Shown in pieces: positions 23,028-31,042 of a DNA stretch of 32,429 bases; within the stretch, counting starts at the first letter, position 1, and every line of letters begins with the position of its first letter. The notes beneath the pieces are model-generated. The model was not told the DNA's origin, searched no databases, and saw only the letters and a program-made list of their open reading frames with translations. The stretch spans positions 1 through 32,429 of the forward strand of contig JAPLSM010000360.1 in assembly GCA_026398635.1 (NCBI GenBank). Reading direction: 5' to 3'. Source of the DNA: Spirochaetota bacterium (GTDB lineage Bacteria > Spirochaetota > Spirochaetia > SZUA-6 > Fen-1364). The translations under genes were made by a program, and so were the position numbers.

Positions 23028-24956
23028 TCACTTCAGCTCGAACCGGAACAGCGTCACCGAGTAGGCTGGGACCTGGAGGCTCGGGACGATGGAGAGGGCG
23101 CTCTCCGTGATCGTCACGGTCGGCGGCTTGCCGGGTTGGTTGTCGCTCATTGGATCCGGGCCGGTGAGAATCCATCTCGTTCCCTGACCGGAGAGCGCCG
23201 CCGTACGGACATCAAGGCTGATATCATCGGGGAGCGGCTGGGGATTCACCACAGCAACGGTGAGGGCCTTCCCGTCCTCGGTCAACGCTGCCGAGATGTC
23301 GAGCTTCCCAGCGGTTCCGGACACCAGAACGGGAATCGAGCCGAACCGGTTTCGATAGAGGCTCAGCACGAGACCCGTGGTGTCAAACGTGGCGTCCGTT
23401 CTGGACGTCTTGATCGCGCCGATCACATTGACCGTCTGCGCGTAGTTGGCCATGAAATAGAGGTCGCTGTTGCGGAAGAAGGCATGCAGGCCCCTCGCGA
23501 TGCCCAGGGCGTCCTTGAGGTGATACTGAACGCCGAGCTCGCCGTAGATGTACCGTCCGTACCAGTAGTTCCACTCGTCCATGGCGATGCGGAGATTCCT
23601 GCCTGCAAGGGCGGGGATGGTCGTGCGGTAGTTCCGGTGGGTTCGGGCGATCCGCTCGATATCGTCCGCCAGCTGCCGGGAGTGAGCGTCCACGTCCAGC
23701 TGTTCCTTCCGATAGATGTGCTCGCTGATCAGGTCCATGTGGTCCGCGCTTCCCGCGAGAATCCCCTCGTCCCACGGTCCCACCGCGCCCACGGCGACCA
23801 CGTGGGCCGTGGGATCGATCCGCCGGATCGCGTCGACTACGCTGTTGTGCTTCCTGACGTACTGATCCAGCGGCATGTTCCCCAACTGCCACTGACCGTA
23901 CATCTCGTTCCCGACAGCCCACCAGTGAACCGGGAAAGGGTCGGGATGGCCGTTGTCCGCTCGAAGCTTCCCCATGGGCGTGATCGTTGGTCCGACGCAG
24001 TACTCCACCTCACCCGCGGCATCTTGCACGGTTCCGAGCCCCGTATTGAGCGAGACATACGGTTCAGCCCCGATCATGGACATCAGGTCCATGAACTCGT
24101 GGATGCCGACATCGTTCGACTCTACTCCCCTCCACGCCGGGTTCTGCCTGGGTGGCCGGGTATCGCGGCCGCCGATGCCGTCTCTCCAGTTGTAACCGCT
24201 CACGAAGTTCCCGCCGGGCCACCGATAGATCGGGGAGTCGAGTTCCTTGAGCAGGGCGACCACGTCCCGTCTCCACCCGTTCAACGCGTCGGCGGGCATG
24301 AGCGACAGAGCTCCTATCTCGAAGCTGCCCGCGCCGGTTCCGACGATCTCGATCCGCGCGTTGTCGCTTGTTGATGGAGAGACGAACTGGAACGAAAACG
24401 TCTTGTACTGGCGATCCGGCCTCACCTCGGTCAGCGGCGCGGCCTCTGCGGAATCTCCGACCATGCGGACCACGACGGACACGCCGGGATCCGAGGCGAG
24501 GACGACCCTTCCCGTGTAGGCCCGGCCTTGTACGAGGGCGAGCCCTTCCTGAGATATACCGACGCTGGCACCGTTCTTCGGCAGGTGCTCCACGGGGGAA
24601 TGGATTCCCGTGAAGGGGTTGTCGGTGTCCATGGAGACAGTGTTGGGCGGACCGATGACCTTCCAGGGGGAGCCCTGCAGGTAGTCGTACGACCCCGAGC
24701 CCCAGTTCGGATCCGACGTGGTCCCCCAGGGCGCGTACCGGTCCCGGATGATGAAGAAGAACTTGCGGTCTTCGAGCATCTCCGCCCAGAGCCCACCGTA
24801 GACACCGCGCCCGAGGTGCTCGATGAACTGCCCGTAGATGTACGGAGAAATCGGCGTGCCGGTGCGCGCCGTGTCGATCGCGATCGTGCGGGGCGCGCCC
24901 CAGCATGCGAAGGAGAAAAGCAGGAACGCACTAGGAAACAACGCGGGCTGTTTCAT
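23028..24956 (-). CDS. GH51 alpha-L-arabinofuranosidase, exported, with extra N-terminal beta domain
   Basis: 642 residues from ATG 24956, with GGGAGAA upstream. The 1,198-residue ORF-track frame is run-on through the permease genes. An export signal (MKQPALFPSAFLLFSFACWG) precedes the mature enzyme; SFAC resembles a loose spirochaetal lipobox, so it may be lipid-anchored. GH51 motifs are PYIYGQFIEHLGRGVYGGLWAEMLEDRKFF, an inserted carbohydrate-binding-like beta domain (about residues 75-205), YRWPGGNFVSGYNWRDGIG, acid/base Glu351 in WAVGNEMYG and nucleophile Glu461 in MDEWNYWYG. It would remove arabinofuranosyl groups before uptake by the importer encoded upstream. Confidence 0.92.
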   Translation of the reverse strand: MKQPALFPSAFLLFSFACWGAPRTIAIDTARTGTPISPYIYGQFIEHLGRGVYGGLWAEMLEDRKFFFIIRDRYAPWGTTSDPNWGSGSYDYLQGSPWKVIGPPNTVSMDTDNPFTGIHSPVEHLPKNGASVGISQEGLALVQGRAYTGRVVLASDPGVSVVVRMVGDSAEAAPLTEVRPDRQYKTFSFQFVSPSTSDNARIEIVGTGAGSFEIGALSLMPADALNGWRRDVVALLKELDSPIYRWPGGNFVSGYNWRDGIGGRDTRPPRQNPAWRGVESNDVGIHEFMDLMSMIGAEPYVSLNTGLGTVQDAAGEVEYCVGPTITPMGKLRADNGHPDPFPVHWWAVGNEMYGQWQLGNMPLDQYVRKHNSVVDAIRRIDPTAHVVAVGAVGPWDEGILAGSADHMDLISEHIYRKEQLDVDAHSRQLADDIERIARTHRNYRTTIPALAGRNLRIAMDEWNYWYGRYIYGELGVQYHLKDALGIARGLHAFFRNSDLYFMANYAQTVNVIGAIKTSRTDATFDTTGLVLSLYRNRFGSIPVLVSGTAGKLDISAALTEDGKALTVAVVNPQPLPDDISLDVRTAALSGQGTRWILTGPDPMSDNQPGKPPTVTITESALSIVPSLQVPAYSVTLFRFELK

Positions 24957-25036
24957 GGATTTCTCCCGAACGCGCCGGATTCCCGATGATACTATCCGCC
25001 CCCACGGGCCGCAGCCGACGCGGAGGGCTGCCTCAG

Positions 25037-25858
25037 CTACTTGATTGCTCCCGTCAACTGCGGGGCGAGGAACCTCTGCAGGGTTATGAACAGGATGAGC
25101 AGCGGCAGCGCCGTGAGGAAGGCGCCCATGACCGTCAGGTTGTAGACCGGCCACCCGGAGGCGGAGCTGATCGTCGTGATCCCCAGGATCAGCGGGAACA
25201 CCTCGTGGCGGTTCAGCATGATCAGCGCGAGGAAGTAGTTGTTCCAGATCGCCACGAACGCGATGAGAAGGACGGTCGTAGCACCCGGAAGGATGGTGGG
25301 GAGCCCGATCCGCAGGAAGATCGTCAGCTCCCTCGTGCCGTCCATCATGGCGGCATCGAACATCTCCTCGGGGACCTGGTTCCAGTACACCACCATGAGG
25401 TAGACGCCGAAGACGTTCAGGACGGAAGGAACGATCATGGCCCACATCGTGTTCAGGATGTGGAAGTTCTTGAACTCGATGAACAGCGGGAGTGCCGTTG
25501 CGAAGTGGGGGATCATCGCGAAGCCGAGAATGAGGAAGAAGAGCAGCTTGCGGCCGAAGAATCGGTATCTCCTGAATGCGAACCCCGCCATGGCCGCTAG
25601 GAAGGTGCCCGTAATCGAGCCCACGCTGGAATAGAGGAACGAGTTCGCCAGCCAGTGCACGAACACGCCCTTGTTGTAGGCAAAGACCCCGACGAGATTG
25701 TCGATGAAGTGAATGGGGACTTGGGGCACGAACGTGCCCTCCATGAGCTGCCCGATGTCCTTCGTCGTGCTCTGCAGGAGCCAATAGAAAGGGACGAGAA
25801 AAAAAACGGCAATCAGGATCCCGACGATCTCGAACCCGGCCCGACGGGTCGCTTTCAT
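25037..25858 (-). CDS. ABC sugar permease, MalG type
   Basis: 273 residues with about six membrane helices (GFEIVGILIAVFFLVPFYWLLQSTTKD at the start). The EAA loop is NQVPEEMFDAAMMDGTRELTIFLRIGLPTILPG and the end TLQRFLAPQLTGAIK is typical of the carbohydrate-uptake CUT1 family. It starts 33 bases after the MalF-type gene. Together they form the membrane part of an importer without a local ATPase. Confidence 0.92.
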   Translation of the reverse strand: MKATRRAGFEIVGILIAVFFLVPFYWLLQSTTKDIGQLMEGTFVPQVPIHFIDNLVGVFAYNKGVFVHWLANSFLYSSVGSITGTFLAAMAGFAFRRYRFFGRKLLFFLILGFAMIPHFATALPLFIEFKNFHILNTMWAMIVPSVLNVFGVYLMVVYWNQVPEEMFDAAMMDGTRELTIFLRIGLPTILPGATTVLLIAFVAIWNNYFLALIMLNRHEVFPLILGITTISSASGWPVYNLTVMGAFLTALPLLILFITLQRFLAPQLTGAIK

Positions 25859-25891
25859 GTCCGCCGCCTTTCTCCCTCGAGGGGATGCAGA

Positions 25892-26755
25892 TCACGCATG
25901 GACGTCCAGTTCCTTCATGGATCGTCTCATGAAGAAGAAGGAGACGACGAACGTGACCGCGGCCAGGACGAGGCACATCGCGATCGCATAGGTGAAGGCG
26001 CCGTAGGCAAACGCCTGGTTGTAGACATACATCGCAGGCGTGTAGTTCATGGGAAGGGTGAAGAGCACGTTGATCATTCGGGGTTCGTTGAAGACCTGCA
26101 TGGCGCCGAAGATGTTGAAGATGAAGAGGACGAAAACCGTGTTTCTGAGAAGCGGAACCTTGATATAATACGCCACCTTCAGCCAGGTCGCCCCGTCCAT
26201 CTCCGCCGCCTCGGCGTACTCCCTGGGGATGGAAACCAGCGCGGAATAGATGACGAGCGAAGTGAATCCTGTCCATTCCCAGAGGATCATGACGAGCATG
26301 ATCCAGGGCACGCTCTTGAGGGTGATGAACTCCGGATTGGCAACACCGAACAGCTTCCAGAGCGCCACGAGCGGAGACATGGACTTGGAAAACATGTAGG
26401 ACCAGAGGATTCCCGCCACGACTCCGGGCACGGCATACGGGAGGTAGTAGAGAAATCGGTACAGGGCCGAGACTCTCACCTTCTCGTAGAGGAGCCCGAT
26501 GAAGATCGCGATCAGGATCATGCCGGGGATCTGGATGAAGAGCAGGAACAACACGATGACGAATCCCTGCCAGAACAGGGGGTCCGTGAACACGGTCTTG
26601 TAGTTGTTCAGCCCCACGTACCACATTCTCGCCCCGTGCTGTCCGAAGAAGGAGAGGTATCCTCCGTAGATCACGGGATACGCGGTCACGATGACGAAGA
26701 ATGCCAGGAAGGGCAGGAGAAACAGATAGGCCCTGATCGTCTGGAACCGCCTCAT
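25892..26755 (-). CDS. ABC sugar permease, MalF type
   Basis: 287 residues; the first helix is RAYLFLLPFLAFFVIVTAYPVIYGGYLSFF, followed by YVGLNNYKTVFTDPLFWQGF, as in CUT1 MalF-type permeases. The EAA loop is VSIPREYAEAAEMDGATWLKVAYYIKVPLLRN. The start at 26755 lies behind a perfect 21-base palindrome and, further upstream, a terminator-like hairpin. It partners the MalG-type gene downstream. Confidence 0.92.
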   Translation of the reverse strand: MRRFQTIRAYLFLLPFLAFFVIVTAYPVIYGGYLSFFGQHGARMWYVGLNNYKTVFTDPLFWQGFVIVLFLLFIQIPGMILIAIFIGLLYEKVRVSALYRFLYYLPYAVPGVVAGILWSYMFSKSMSPLVALWKLFGVANPEFITLKSVPWIMLVMILWEWTGFTSLVIYSALVSIPREYAEAAEMDGATWLKVAYYIKVPLLRNTVFVLFIFNIFGAMQVFNEPRMINVLFTLPMNYTPAMYVYNQAFAYGAFTYAIAMCLVLAAVTFVVSFFFMRRSMKELDVHA

Positions 26756-26778
26756 GTCTGCCTTTCCGCTGAACCGCT

Positions 26779-26799
26779 GGAATGCCGCTGCGGCATTCC
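26779..26799. repeat. Perfect 21-base palindrome before the MalF-type gene
   Basis: GGAATGCCGC and GCGGCATTCC flank a single central base. In the minus-strand mRNA it would fold as a stable hairpin about 23 bases before the permease start. It could stabilise a processed mRNA end or act as an operator. Confidence 0.65.
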
Positions 26800-26840
26800 T
26801 CGCACCCGCCGGAACCGTCGAACGTGATGGTTCGTACCGG

Positions 26841-26887
26841 CCGGCAGAAAAGGGGCTGCCCCAGGGTGTGCGGCCCCGAGGCAGCCC
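26841..26887 (-). terminator. Terminator-like hairpin between binding-protein and permease genes
   Basis: On the minus strand GGGCTGCC (26887-26880) pairs with GGCAGCCC (26860-26853) around a 19-base loop that can pair further (GGGG with CCC), and is followed by CTTTTCTG. It lies 46 bases after the binding-protein stop and about 100 bases before the MalF-type start, so it probably lowers permease expression relative to the binding protein. Confidence 0.7.
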
Positions 26888-26932
26888 GATGATTGCGGTG
26901 GAGACCCGACCGTGCGATTCAGCTCCGTTTCC

Positions 26933-28258
26933 TCAGGGCAACTTCCCCACGATGAGGTTGTTGAATCCCTGTTTCTTCATGAAGTCGACGACGTTGGCCT
27001 CCCAGTTCTTCAGGTAGGTGGCGGCGTCTTCCGCACCGCTCACGAACTTCAGGGTTTCCTCGTTGTGGCTCGACGACACGTAGCTCATGACCGGCAGCGC
27101 CGTGAAGGCGGTGTTCACCAGCTTCATCGCATCCACGCTGACGGGCGTGATCTTCTGCTGGCCGAAATACGGATATTGAACGTTCGCCAGCTCCGGGCCC
27201 ACTTCCATGGTGAAGGTCTTGGACCAGAGGATGGGGAGCTGGCTCTTTTCGTGGAGCTGCACCAGCGACTCCTTCGCCGAGTTCAGCCAGAGGACGAAGA
27301 GCGCGGCGGCTTCGGGGTTCTTGCACTGGCTGCTCACGTAGAAGCCGGATCCGCCCATCTCGCCGTTCGTGGGATTCTTGGGGTCCCACAGCGGGGGAAC
27401 CGCAACCCTCCAGGTTCCGTCCGGGGTCTTGCAGTTCAACTGGAGCCACTCGGGGAACCATCCGCCGCACACGACCGTGGCGTCCTTGCCGTCCTTGAGT
27501 GCCGCGTACCAGTCCGCGTTCCACCACGGCTCTGCCTTAACGGACTTGTCCTTGAAGAGCTTCTCCCAGAACTGGAACACCTTCAGGGCGGTCGGGTTCT
27601 GGAAATTGATGTACCAGATCCCGTTGTTGTAGTCGAACATCTTCCCGCCGGCCTGCCAGACCAGTCCCATGGTCACGAGCACGAAGTTGGAAGGATAGGA
27701 CAGCATTGAAATGTTGGGATTGGCGGCCTTCAGCTTCGCGGCCTGGACAGCGAACTCCGCCCACGTCTTGGGCACGGTCAGCTTGTACTTGTCGAAGATG
27801 TCCTTCCGGTAGACCATGGTGCACGCGCCGCTGTCCTGAGGCGTCCCGTAAATTTGCCCGTCCATCGCGCACCATTTCAAGGTGACGTCGGGGTAGTACT
27901 GCAGGTAGGTATTGATGGGCACCCACTTGTTGATGGGCTGGTAGGTCCCGTACGACATGAACTGGGGCGCGTAGGTGTACTCGGCCATGATCACGTCGGG
28001 CAGACCGCTCCCGGCTGCTGTCGCTGTGAGGATCTGGGCATAGGGGACATTGTTGTTCGTCCAGTCGATCGTGATGTCCGGGTATGCCTTTGTGAAGAGA
28101 TCGTTGGAGAAGTTCTCGTTGCTGGTCCAGGCCCACTCGGTCAATTGCACCGGCTTGCCGGTGTACGCCGGGTATCCGCCCGGACCAGGGGCGGCAAGCA
28201 GCGGCATTGCCACGAGCACGAAAATGGTGACAACACCCACGACCCACAAACGATTCAT
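26933..28258 (-). CDS. ABC transporter sugar-binding protein (CUT1 type)
   Basis: 441 residues from ATG 28258, with AGGAGGTG just upstream. The ORF-track start at 28384 lies before the promoter. The signal peptide is MNRLWVVGVVTIFVLVAMPLLAA with no lipobox Cys. The mature part has the binding-protein family pattern: LTEWAWTSNENFSNDLFTKAYPDITIDW, VPYAQILTATAAGSGLPDVIMAEY, the PKTWAEFAVQAAKLK motif and a C-terminal helix region. It differs from the binding protein of the plus-strand cluster in length and family (YtcQ type there), so the two importers likely take different glycans. Confidence 0.92.
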   Translation of the reverse strand: MNRLWVVGVVTIFVLVAMPLLAAPGPGGYPAYTGKPVQLTEWAWTSNENFSNDLFTKAYPDITIDWTNNNVPYAQILTATAAGSGLPDVIMAEYTYAPQFMSYGTYQPINKWVPINTYLQYYPDVTLKWCAMDGQIYGTPQDSGACTMVYRKDIFDKYKLTVPKTWAEFAVQAAKLKAANPNISMLSYPSNFVLVTMGLVWQAGGKMFDYNNGIWYINFQNPTALKVFQFWEKLFKDKSVKAEPWWNADWYAALKDGKDATVVCGGWFPEWLQLNCKTPDGTWRVAVPPLWDPKNPTNGEMGGSGFYVSSQCKNPEAAALFVLWLNSAKESLVQLHEKSQLPILWSKTFTMEVGPELANVQYPYFGQQKITPVSVDAMKLVNTAFTALPVMSYVSSSHNEETLKFVSGAEDAATYLKNWEANVVDFMKKQGFNNLIVGKLP

Positions 28259-28276
28259 ATGACACCTCCTGCTAGA

Positions 28277-28296
28277 CGTTTGGTTTGTCCCAAACG
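28277..28296. repeat. Inverted repeat CGTTTGG-6-CCAAACG in the leader
   Basis: Seven-base perfect arms (28277-28283 and 28290-28296) flank six bases, between the predicted start of transcription and the ribosome-binding site of the binding-protein gene. It may be a second operator or an mRNA hairpin next to the Shine-Dalgarno site. Confidence 0.55.
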
Positions 28297-28307
28297 ACTT
28301 TAGCCGA

Positions 28308-28326
28308 TTGTTAAGACGTCTTACAA
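28308..28326. promoter_or_regulatory. Palindromic operator with TAAGACGTCTTA core
   Basis: A perfect 12-base palindrome (28312-28323) with a central CG is flanked by TTGT and ACAA. Even-length palindromes with a central CG are typical of LacI-family operators. It begins about 11 bases downstream of the -10 box of the minus-strand promoter, where a bound repressor would block transcription. No LacI-type gene is in the window. Confidence 0.65.
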
Positions 28327-28336
28327 CATACGAGTG

Positions 28337-28366
28337 TTTATACACCTGATTCTGGTGCGTTGTCAA
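28337..28366 (-). promoter_or_regulatory. Strong promoter for the minus-strand importer operon
   Basis: On the minus strand a perfect TTGACA (28361-28366) is followed after 18 bases by TATAAA (28337-28342). The expected start is near 28330, giving a leader of about 70 bases that holds the operator palindrome and an inverted repeat. Confidence 0.85.
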
Positions 28367-28396
28367 GAAATATTCTGGGAACATGCGGAGTGCTCC

Positions 28397-28408
28397 CCCG
28401 AATTCGGG
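28397..28408. promoter_or_regulatory. Palindrome CCCGAATTCGGG between the divergent operons
   Basis: A perfect 12-base palindrome about 30 bases upstream of the -35 box of the minus-strand promoter. It is in a position to bind a regulator of either divergent operon. No other support. Confidence 0.35.
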
Positions 28409-28426
28409 CCACTGACAGCTTCTGCT

Positions 28427-28465
28427 GAGCCCGGAACTCTCGGGGGCTCTTGGAGCCTCATTTTT
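28427..28465 (+). terminator. Possible attenuator in the leader of the larA-like operon
   Basis: GGGGCTC (28443-28449) can pair with GAGCCTC (28453-28459) in a short hairpin followed by ATTTTT, or instead with GAGCCC (28427-28432) upstream. The two folds exclude each other, the usual layout of an attenuator. It stands about 100 bases before the larA-like start. No ligand-binding domain or leader peptide was recognised. Confidence 0.4.
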
Positions 28466-28561
28466 GATGCGGGCGACCGACGTTGTACCAATCGATCCAC
28501 TGCCGGATCGCCGGGACCGGCGTGCCTTTTGCGGGCATCCCGTGATAGTCTTCGTGCAGCC

Positions 28562-29809
28562 ATGCCCTTCCCGCCCCTCGTCAGAGTCCGTCGGACGTTC
28601 GATGCGAGTCGTATCGACGACGTCGCCGGAGCCGTCCGGCGCGAGCTCGAGCGCATCCTACCCGAAGTCCCGCCCGCGGCCCCGATCGCGATCGCGGTCG
28701 GCAGCCGCGGCATCTCGGACATCCGCACGATCGTCCACGAGACGGTCCGGTTCCTGAAACTGAAAGGGGCAGCCCCCTTCATCGTACCTGCCATGGGCAG
28801 TCACGGCGGCGCGACGGCCGAGGGGCAGCGGCAGATCCTGGCCGGCTATGGGATCACCGAAGACGCCATGGGAGCGCCGGTCCGAGCCTCAATGGAGGTG
28901 GTGCGGCTGCCCGAGGAGGGTCTGGGCTATCCGGTCTACATAGACCGGCTCGCGTGGCAATCCCATGGCGTGGTCCTCGTGAACCGGGTCAAGCCTCACA
29001 CCGATTTCCACGGCTTCCCCGAAAGCGGCCTGATGAAGATGGCGGTGATCGGCCTCGGCAAGCACGCCCAGGCGCTCGTCGTCCACGCGCGGGGAGCGCA
29101 GGGCCTGGCGACCATGATCGCCCCGGCAGCGCGCCAGATCTTTACCTCGGGGAAGATCCTCGCAGGCCTCGCCGTGGTCGAGAACGCGTACGATCGGACG
29201 TGCGTAGTGCGCGCGGCCCTCCCCCGAGACATCGAGACGGTGGAACGGGGTCTTCTGGCCGAAGCTGTCGCACAAAAGCCCGGGCTTCCCGTGAGGGAGA
29301 TCGACGTACTGGTCGTCGACGAGATGGGCAAGGACGTGAGCGGCGTGGGACTCGATACGACCGTCATCGGCAGGATGCGCGTCCCCGGGGTGGAAGAACC
29401 CCGCTTGCCCGCCATCAGAGTCATCGTGGTCACGGATCTGACCGAGGCGTCGCATGGGAACGCGCTTGGCGTGGGTCTCGCCGACATCGTCACCCGGCGG
29501 CTGCAGCACAAGATCGACCCCGCAGCAACGAACGAGAACGCGGTGACGAGCACCTTCCTGGAGAGGGCGAAGGTCCCCCTGGTGGCCGAGACGGATCGAC
29601 AGGCACTGGAGATCGCCCTGCGATGCTCCCAGCCAGCGGAGGATGTCGAACCTCGGGTCATCCGCATCCGCAACACGCTTCGCCTGGACGAGCTCTACGT
29701 GTCACGGCCGGTGCTCGACCAGATGCGCGCAGCAGAGCCCGTCGAGGAACTCGGCGCATTCCAGGATCCGCTCGATGCTTCGGGCGCACTCATCCCTTTT
29801 GGCGGCTGA
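28562..29809 (+). CDS. LarA-like (DUF2088) nickel-pincer family racemase/epimerase homologue
   Basis: 415 residues from ATG 28562; the longer ORF-track start crosses the promoter region. Family marks are IAIAVGSRGISDIRTIVHE, PFIVPAMGSHGGATAEGQ (His81), VNRVKPHTDFHGFPESGLMKMAVIGLGKHAQA (Lys144, His146, Lys159, Lys167) and VIVVTDLTEASHGNALGVGLAD. LarA enzymes use a nickel-pincer nucleotide to racemise or epimerise 2-hydroxy acids. Its place before DUF1537 kinase and PdxA2 genes suggests 2-epimerisation of a sugar acid such as threonate or erythronate. LarB, LarC and LarE, needed to make the cofactor, are not in the window. I am sure of the family and unsure of the activity. Confidence 0.85.
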   Translation: MPFPPLVRVRRTFDASRIDDVAGAVRRELERILPEVPPAAPIAIAVGSRGISDIRTIVHETVRFLKLKGAAPFIVPAMGSHGGATAEGQRQILAGYGITEDAMGAPVRASMEVVRLPEEGLGYPVYIDRLAWQSHGVVLVNRVKPHTDFHGFPESGLMKMAVIGLGKHAQALVVHARGAQGLATMIAPAARQIFTSGKILAGLAVVENAYDRTCVVRAALPRDIETVERGLLAEAVAQKPGLPVREIDVLVVDEMGKDVSGVGLDTTVIGRMRVPGVEEPRLPAIRVIVVTDLTEASHGNALGVGLADIVTRRLQHKIDPAATNENAVTSTFLERAKVPLVAETDRQALEIALRCSQPAEDVEPRVIRIRNTLRLDELYVSRPVLDQMRAAEPVEELGAFQDPLDASGALIPFGG

Positions 29810-29817
29810 AGGAAGCC

Positions 29818-31041
29818 ATGAACCCCCGACTGTTCGTCATCGCGGATGACCTCACCGGAGCGCTGGACACCGGCGTCCAGTTCGCGCGCGCCGGCGTGCA
29901 GACGAAGGTCGTGACGCACGGGCATCTCGCGCGGCTCCTGCGGTTGTGCAAAGAGCCGGTCCTGGTTGTCGATACGGAAAGCCGCCACCTCCCAGCCGAC
30001 AAGGCTGGTTCCCGGGTGGCTTCGTGCGTCCGCTCGGCGCGCTCACGGGGTGTCGACCGCTTCTACAAGAAGACGGACTCCACCCTGCGGGGGAATGTCG
30101 GCGCCGAGCTCACCGCAGTCGTCTCCGCATCGGGCGGCCGCGAGCTTTTCTTCGTTCCTGCCCTGCCCAAGGCGGGACGGGTTACGCGATCCGGCGTCCA
30201 GTTCGTGGACGGCGTGCCGCTCCACGAGTCATCGTTCGCCCGCGATCCGCGTGAGCCGGTGCTCGGCACCTCGATCGAAGGGATCATAGCGACCCAGAGC
30301 GGGATGCCGGTCGTGACGGTCGGGCGCGGGGAGAACCCCGCGACAGTTCTCGCCGGGCGCGGCCGTCCGCTCATCGTAGCCTTCGACGCTGAGACCGACG
30401 GGGATCTCGAAGCCATCGCGGACCGGCTTGCGATCCGCGACATGCCGCACCTGACAGCAGGTTGCTCCGGGTTCGCCGCGTTCCTGCCCCGGCTCCACGG
30501 TCTACCGACCGGCGGATGCGACCGGATCGACATCCGGCCTCCCCTGCTCGTCGTGTCGGGCAGTCTCCACGAGCGCTCGCTCGGCCAGCTGCGCCACTCC
30601 GAGCTCCGCGGCATACCGTCGCTGGAGGTTGATCCCGAAGCTGTCACACAGTCCGGGTGGCGCCGCGCGGCCACGCGGACGATTGTCGGACAGCTGCGGG
30701 AGCATGGGACCATGATCGTTCGCACCCGCCCGGGCCTCGCCGCCCCGCCGCCTACCGCCGAGACGCTGCTGCGGGGAATCGGGTGCCTGGTACGGCGAAT
30801 CATCAGTTCGACGGCCGTATCGACGATCGCGCTGTTTGGCGGCGACACGGCATTCGCGGTCGTCGAGGCCCTGGGCATCTGGGGTCTCGATCCGGTGGGA
30901 GAGATCTGCCAGGGCGTGGTGGTATGTCGCGCCAAGGGGTCGCGGGATCTCGGCGTGCGCAACCTAGTTACTAAGGCCGGCGGATTCGGTCCTGTCGACG
31001 TTGTCGACCGGATCGTGGGCGCACTCGAGCAGGAGGCGTAG
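29818..31041 (+). CDS. DUF1537 four-carbon acid-sugar kinase (DtnK/OtnK family)
   Basis: 407 residues from ATG 29818, eight bases after the larA-like stop, with AAGGAAG upstream. The N-terminal domain has FVIADDLTGALDTGVQFARAG and GVDRFYKKTDSTLRGNVGAEL, the sugar-acid-binding parts. The C-terminal nucleotide-binding domain has ALFGGDTAFAVVEALGIWG and EICQGVVVCRAKGSRDLGVRNLVTKAGGFG. The family phosphorylates the terminal hydroxyl of C4 acids (D-threonate, D-erythronate or 3-oxo-tetronates) with ATP. With a PdxA2 gene next to it, the D-threonate or D-erythronate type is the likely one; an OtnC aldolase, expected for 3-oxo-tetronate kinases, is absent. Confidence 0.9.
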   Translation: MNPRLFVIADDLTGALDTGVQFARAGVQTKVVTHGHLARLLRLCKEPVLVVDTESRHLPADKAGSRVASCVRSARSRGVDRFYKKTDSTLRGNVGAELTAVVSASGGRELFFVPALPKAGRVTRSGVQFVDGVPLHESSFARDPREPVLGTSIEGIIATQSGMPVVTVGRGENPATVLAGRGRPLIVAFDAETDGDLEAIADRLAIRDMPHLTAGCSGFAAFLPRLHGLPTGGCDRIDIRPPLLVVSGSLHERSLGQLRHSELRGIPSLEVDPEAVTQSGWRRAATRTIVGQLREHGTMIVRTRPGLAAPPPTAETLLRGIGCLVRRIISSTAVSTIALFGGDTAFAVVEALGIWGLDPVGEICQGVVVCRAKGSRDLGVRNLVTKAGGFGPVDVVDRIVGALEQEA

Positions 31042-31042
31042 C

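Noticed and set aside
23028-26624. 1,198-residue minus-strand ORF as one fused transporter-glycosidase protein
   Set aside because: Only the last 642 residues are GH51, with their own start, signal peptide and ribosome site; the first part is the permease genes read in the wrong frame.
28509-28530. CGCCG-GGAC-CGGCG followed by TGCCTTTT as a terminator before the larA-like gene
   Set aside because: The stem is short, the T tract is displaced and it lies just before the start codon; such GC palindromes are expected by chance here.
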